From Chloroflexota bacterium (lineage in GTDB: Bacteria > Chloroflexota > Dehalococcoidia > Lucifugimonadales > JADFKI01): a DNA stretch of 7,705 nucleotides. The translations under genes were made by a program, and so were the position numbers. The notes under the pieces are model-generated. The model was not told the origin of the DNA and did no database searches. It saw nothing but the letters and a program-made list of their open reading frames with translations. The DNA is taken from the NCBI GenBank assembly GCA_024648655.1, contig JAGGDZ010000258.1, positions 1 to 7,705 of the forward strand. Direction: 5' to 3'. Numbering within the stretch: the first letter of the stretch is position 1; every line of letters begins with the position of its first letter. Positions 5,712-7,705 of this stretch are shown piece by piece.

Positions 5712-5735
5712 CTACGCCATTTCGCGTAGGCGTCT
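5706..5735. terminator. 12-bp inverted repeat overlapping the MFS stop codon (terminator candidate)
   Basis: AGACGCCTACGC (5706-5717) is perfectly complementary to GCGTAGGCGTCT (5724-5735) around a 6-nt loop. On the minus strand one arm is the codons for Arg-Arg-Leu-Arg and the other contains the stop codon (5712-5714). The minus-strand tail (GTCAGTGG) has no T run; on the plus strand only TTT follows. It may terminate transcription in either direction or stabilise the mRNA 3' end. Confidence 0.5.
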
Positions 5736-7067
5736 TTGGGTAACAAGTATCAGCGCCGTAACTCCTATTAGCAGCACTGCCAGTATGCCCACTACTGCCT
5801 GACCGCCAATATACTCTGCTGCCGTACCGGCAGGCAACACACCCAACGGCATCAAGCCAAAATTCAGCATGAAGACGCTCATCACGCGCCCCCTGTACCT
5901 GTCCTCTACCTCCTCCATTATCAGCGACTGATTCAGCGTACGCCGTCCCGCGTCTCCCAAGCCCAGCGGGAGCATCAAGACGGCGGCAATCAGATAGTTG
6001 GGTATAATCGCCACGAGCAGCAGCGTCACGCCTGATATGAAGCTGCCAATCAGCAGAAGCATCCCACGCCCACTCTTACCAAGAGAGGCTATGAAAAGAG
6101 CGCCGACCAGCGATCCGCCGCCCATAATCGTAACCAGCAACCCCATCGCCTCCGGTCCCATCCTGTACACATCCACGATGAATATCGGCATCAGGAAACG
6201 GAAGGGCATGGCAAGGAGCGCCGTCGCCAGCCCCATCAGTAGTAATGTCAGCACTAGCGGGCTGCGCCGGATATAGACCAGACCCTCGATGATGTCGCCT
6301 ATCATCGGAGCGGGACGCCTGCCAGCCCCGGTACCCGTTCTGGGAATTAGCCCGGTTAGCCCAAATGCGATCATAGCCATGCCAGCGATGATGTAATACA
6401 CGTTGTAAGCGCCAAGATATGCGTAAGCCCATCCGGCGACTGCGGGCGCTGCAAGCGTGGTTACGCTCATTGCTGCGGCGTTCAGCGCCATTGCGTTCGA
6501 GAGCCTCTCCTGTCCCACGAGTTGAGGGATGATCGCCTGGCGCGCGGGCATCAAGAAAGAAAATAGACCGCCTTGAATGATGGAGGCTCCCCAAAGGTGA
6601 TACCACGCGATTACATCGAGATGGATGGCTACACCGATGAGAATGGCGAGAGCGGCAGACATGCCCTGTCCGAACTGGATGATGTACTTGCGCTCCAGCC
6701 GATCGGCGAACGCCCCACCGAAGAGCGAAAGCGCCAGAAGCGGTACCGCAAAGCCTGAGTTGACCACGCCGAGCAGAAACGGCGAGGATGTCAGCTCATA
6801 TGCGAGGTAGCCGCGCGCAATCATTTGCATCTGCATGCCGCCCATCATCACCAGCATGCCTAGCCAAAGATATAGGAAATCGCGGTTGTAGAGGGAATCG
6901 AATGTGCTGCGCCAGTTCGACCTTGGAGGCGCTCTGCGCTCCCTCTGAGGTGCGGTCATGGTATTCGGAACAGCTGCTGGAGTGGCTTGGGGAACCGTCG
7001 CTGTGGGAGTCTGTGTTGCTAGAGCGGGGGGCTGTCGCCCTGATGCGGCGTCGGAGGCGTCTGACAT
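5712..7067 (-). CDS. MFS transporter, MFS_3/EntS-like exporter family
   Basis: Predicted cytoplasmic-membrane secondary transporter, most likely a proton-driven exporter; the substrate is unknown. 451 aa from the ATG at 7067. Residues 1-62 are a hydrophilic, Pro/Ala/Thr-rich N-terminal tail, followed by about 12 hydrophobic segments. The TM2-TM3 loop has the MFS motif A as GGAFADRLERKYI (117-129). SNAMALNAAAMS with AAPAVAGW (190-213), the polar linker 243-256, EGLVYIRRSP (261-270) and the late YRGRVMSVFMLNFGLMPLG (391-409) are typical of the EntS/Tet(V)-like group. A TTG start at 7103 would add 12 residues but lacks a ribosome site. The ATG also lacks one, and the likely -10 is only 10 nt upstream, so the mRNA may be leaderless. 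The stop codon lies inside an inverted repeat. It is divergent from aroC. Confidence 0.95.
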   Translation of the reverse strand: MSDASDAASGRQPPALATQTPTATVPQATPAAVPNTMTAPQRERRAPPRSNWRSTFDSLYNRDFLYLWLGMLVMMGGMQMQMIARGYLAYELTSSPFLLGVVNSGFAVPLLALSLFGGAFADRLERKYIIQFGQGMSAALAILIGVAIHLDVIAWYHLWGASIIQGGLFSFLMPARQAIIPQLVGQERLSNAMALNAAAMSVTTLAAPAVAGWAYAYLGAYNVYYIIAGMAMIAFGLTGLIPRTGTGAGRRPAPMIGDIIEGLVYIRRSPLVLTLLLMGLATALLAMPFRFLMPIFIVDVYRMGPEAMGLLVTIMGGGSLVGALFIASLGKSGRGMLLLIGSFISGVTLLLVAIIPNYLIAAVLMLPLGLGDAGRRTLNQSLIMEEVEDRYRGRVMSVFMLNFGLMPLGVLPAGTAAEYIGGQAVVGILAVLLIGVTALILVTQRRLREMA

Positions 7068-7076
7068 GCCTGCAAG

Positions 7077-7103
7077 TCTATACTCATTGAAATGCAGACG
7101 CAA
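7077..7103 (-). promoter_or_regulatory. Likely promoter of the MFS gene
   Basis: On the minus strand, TATAGA (plus 7077-7082) is preceded by TTGCGT (plus 7098-7103) at 15 bp, or CTTGCG at 16 bp. The predicted transcript start falls within a few bases of the ATG at 7067, which agrees with the absence of a ribosome site. The spacing is shorter than ideal, as often seen in activator-dependent promoters. Confidence 0.4.
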
Positions 7104-7111
7104 GCGGCGTT

Positions 7112-7131
7112 CAGTCGGAGGGCAGTCGGAG
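7112..7131. promoter_or_regulatory. Two 9-bp direct repeats with 11-bp period next to the MFS promoter
   Basis: CAGTCGGAG occurs at 7112-7120 and again at 7123-7131. The period is 11 bp, about one helical turn, so both copies face the same side of the DNA. They lie 8 bp upstream of the likely -35 of the MFS gene, a usual site for an activator such as a PhoB/OmpR-type response regulator. The protein involved is not identified in the window. Confidence 0.4.
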
Positions 7132-7154
7132 ATTCCGGGAAAGTGACAACGGCT

Positions 7155-7232
7155 AAAAAAGAAAGGGGCCTGGGCTGTAAGCAGCGCTCATCCGACAAGC
7201 GGTAGGCGCTCACAGGTGTTCAACCCAGACCC
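7155..7232 (-). ncRNA. Structured minus-strand RNA or large terminator hairpin between MFS gene and aroC
   Basis: On the minus strand GGGTCTGGGTTG (plus 7221-7232) pairs with CAGCCCAGGCCC (plus 7166-7177): 12 continuous pairs, two of them G-U. On the plus strand these two become mismatches, so the fold belongs to the minus strand. Inside, AGCGC (7206-7210) pairs with GCGCT (7183-7187), and a small CCG/CGG stem lies near the tip. A U-rich tract, CTTTCTTTTTT (7165-7155), follows the main stem directly, as in an intrinsic terminator. With an extended -10 at 7256-7264 the transcript would be about 95 nt. It could be an independent small RNA or a leader attenuator of the MFS gene. It lacks the loop motifs of SRP RNA, and I cannot match it to a known riboswitch. 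Confidence 0.5.
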
Positions 7233-7255
7233 GTTCTCAAAATTGATGGAAGGCA

Positions 7256-7264
7256 ATTCTACCA
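7256..7264 (-). promoter_or_regulatory. Extended -10 element upstream of the structured minus-strand RNA
   Basis: On the minus strand the sequence reads TGGTAGAAT (TG plus -10 TAGAAT), with no clear -35. Transcription would begin near 7249, about 17 nt before the main stem of the structured RNA. Confidence 0.35.
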
Positions 7265-7280
7265 CAACCTTGTGCGCCGA

Positions 7281-7289
7281 TGATAGGAT
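7281..7289 (+). promoter_or_regulatory. Possible extended -10 for aroC
   Basis: TGATAGGAT has the TGn-TAnnnT form of an extended -10, with the predicted start near 7296 and a leader of about 60 nt to the aroC ATG. No good -35 is present, so this is a weak call. Confidence 0.25.
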
Positions 7290-7355
7290 GTAGCGGGAGA
7301 CCAGATCCCAACAACCTTAACTGGATACCATTGCTGAGGCAAAAGGAAACGCAAA

Positions 7356-7705
7356 ATGGCAAACACTTTCGGGCACATGTTCAGAATCACGACCTGGGGG
7401 GAATCTCACGGCGACGCAATCGGCGTTACCGTTGACGGCTGCCCGCCACGACTGCCGCTTGATGTGGGAGACATCCAAAAGGAATTGGACCGTCGCCGTC
7501 CGGGTCAGAGCGAAATCTCCACACAGCGGAGAGAGGGCGATCGCGCCGAGATTCTTTCCGGCGTATTCGAGGGCGAGACGCTCGGCACCCCAATCCTCAT
7601 CGGCGTCTGGAACAGCGACGCGCGCAGCAAGGACTACGATCACATGCGCCGCGTCTATCGCCCTTCCCACGCCGATTACAGCTACGACGCGAAGTACGGC
7701 ATACG
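7356..7705 (+). CDS. aroC: Chorismate synthase, N-terminal part (3' end outside window)
   Basis: Catalyses the last shikimate-pathway step, conversion of 5-enolpyruvylshikimate-3-phosphate to chorismate, using reduced FMN; cytoplasmic. The first 116 residues are present of a protein usually 360-400 aa; the frame runs off the window end. Seen: MANTFGHMFRITTWGESHG with catalytic-region His18 in GESHG, VDGCPPRLPL, the substrate-binding DRRRPGQS stretch (45-52), STQRREGD, EILSGVFEGETLGTPI (65-80), SKDY and YRPSHADY with the second conserved His105. The start is the ATG at 7356, preceded by AAAGGAAA at 6-8 nt. It is divergent from the MFS gene, and the gap holds the structured minus-strand RNA. 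An overlapping long minus-strand frame is a shadow. Confidence 0.97.
   Translation, partial: MANTFGHMFRITTWGESHGDAIGVTVDGCPPRLPLDVGDIQKELDRRRPGQSEISTQRREGDRAEILSGVFEGETLGTPILIGVWNSDARSKDYDHMRRVYRPSHADYSYDAKYGI

Noticed and set aside
3720..7285. TTGTGCGCC followed by GATGATA in two intergenic regions (3720 and 7270)
   Set aside because: Shared 9-mers are expected many times by chance in 7.7 kb, and the second word is at different distances in the two sites.
7155..7355. T-box or other known riboswitch controlling aroC on the plus strand
   Set aside because: No T-box bulge sequence (GGTGGNACCGCG) is present, and the main stem has mismatches on the plus strand while pairing fully on the minus strand. 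SRP RNA was also rejected because its conserved GGAAG-AGCAGCC region is absent.
7317..7670. 117-aa minus-strand frame opposite aroC
   Set aside because: The plus strand clearly encodes conserved chorismate synthase; the minus frame has no recognisable domain.

Overview
The window looks like ordinary bacterial chromosome of moderately high GC. The gene set is housekeeping plus accessory metabolism: a membrane pyrophosphatase, a tRNA-Leu, a fold-type IV aminotransferase, a methyltransferase, an SDR oxidoreductase, a duplicated-domain protein of unknown function, a small putative lipoprotein, an MFS exporter and chorismate synthase. Short C/G-rich hairpin repeats between genes, the style of the pyrophosphatase sequence and strong GGAGGTG ribosome sites remind me of Chloroflexota (Dehalococcoidia/SAR202-like genomes). 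That assignment is an impression, not a computed result. I see no phage, transposase, integrase, CRISPR or defence genes.

Layout. 3-728 (+) is the C-terminal part of an HppA-type pyrophosphatase, followed by a hairpin. 888-973 (+) is tRNA-Leu(UAA), with an extended -10 promoter and a clear intrinsic terminator. Two related hairpin repeats flank the tRNA. 1103-2002 (-) is a class IV aminotransferase, divergent from a SAM methyltransferase at 2060-2872 (+). The methyltransferase converges on an SDR at 2924-3670 (-). The SDR is divergent from the tandem-repeat protein at 3969-4763 (+), which has a good sigma70-type promoter. A 32-bp perfect palindrome and a second promoter precede a small exported protein at 5031-5354 (+). 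5355-5711 has no gene but holds a decayed hairpin repeat. 5712-7067 (-) is an MFS transporter whose stop codon sits inside a strong inverted repeat. The divergent gap to aroC (7356 to window end, +) holds a structured minus-strand RNA or terminator and a pair of 11-bp-phased direct repeats next to a likely MFS promoter.

Most genes appear to be single transcription units: neighbours are divergent or convergent, or separated by hairpins. I see no multi-gene operon and no evidence that these proteins form one pathway. The two edge genes and the tRNA are core functions. The middle genes are generic enzymes whose substrates cannot be read from sequence. I found no convincing new multi-gene system. 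The most unusual items are the duplicated HxH-motif protein, the minus-strand structured RNA between the MFS gene and aroC, the phased repeats at the MFS promoter, and the long perfect palindrome.
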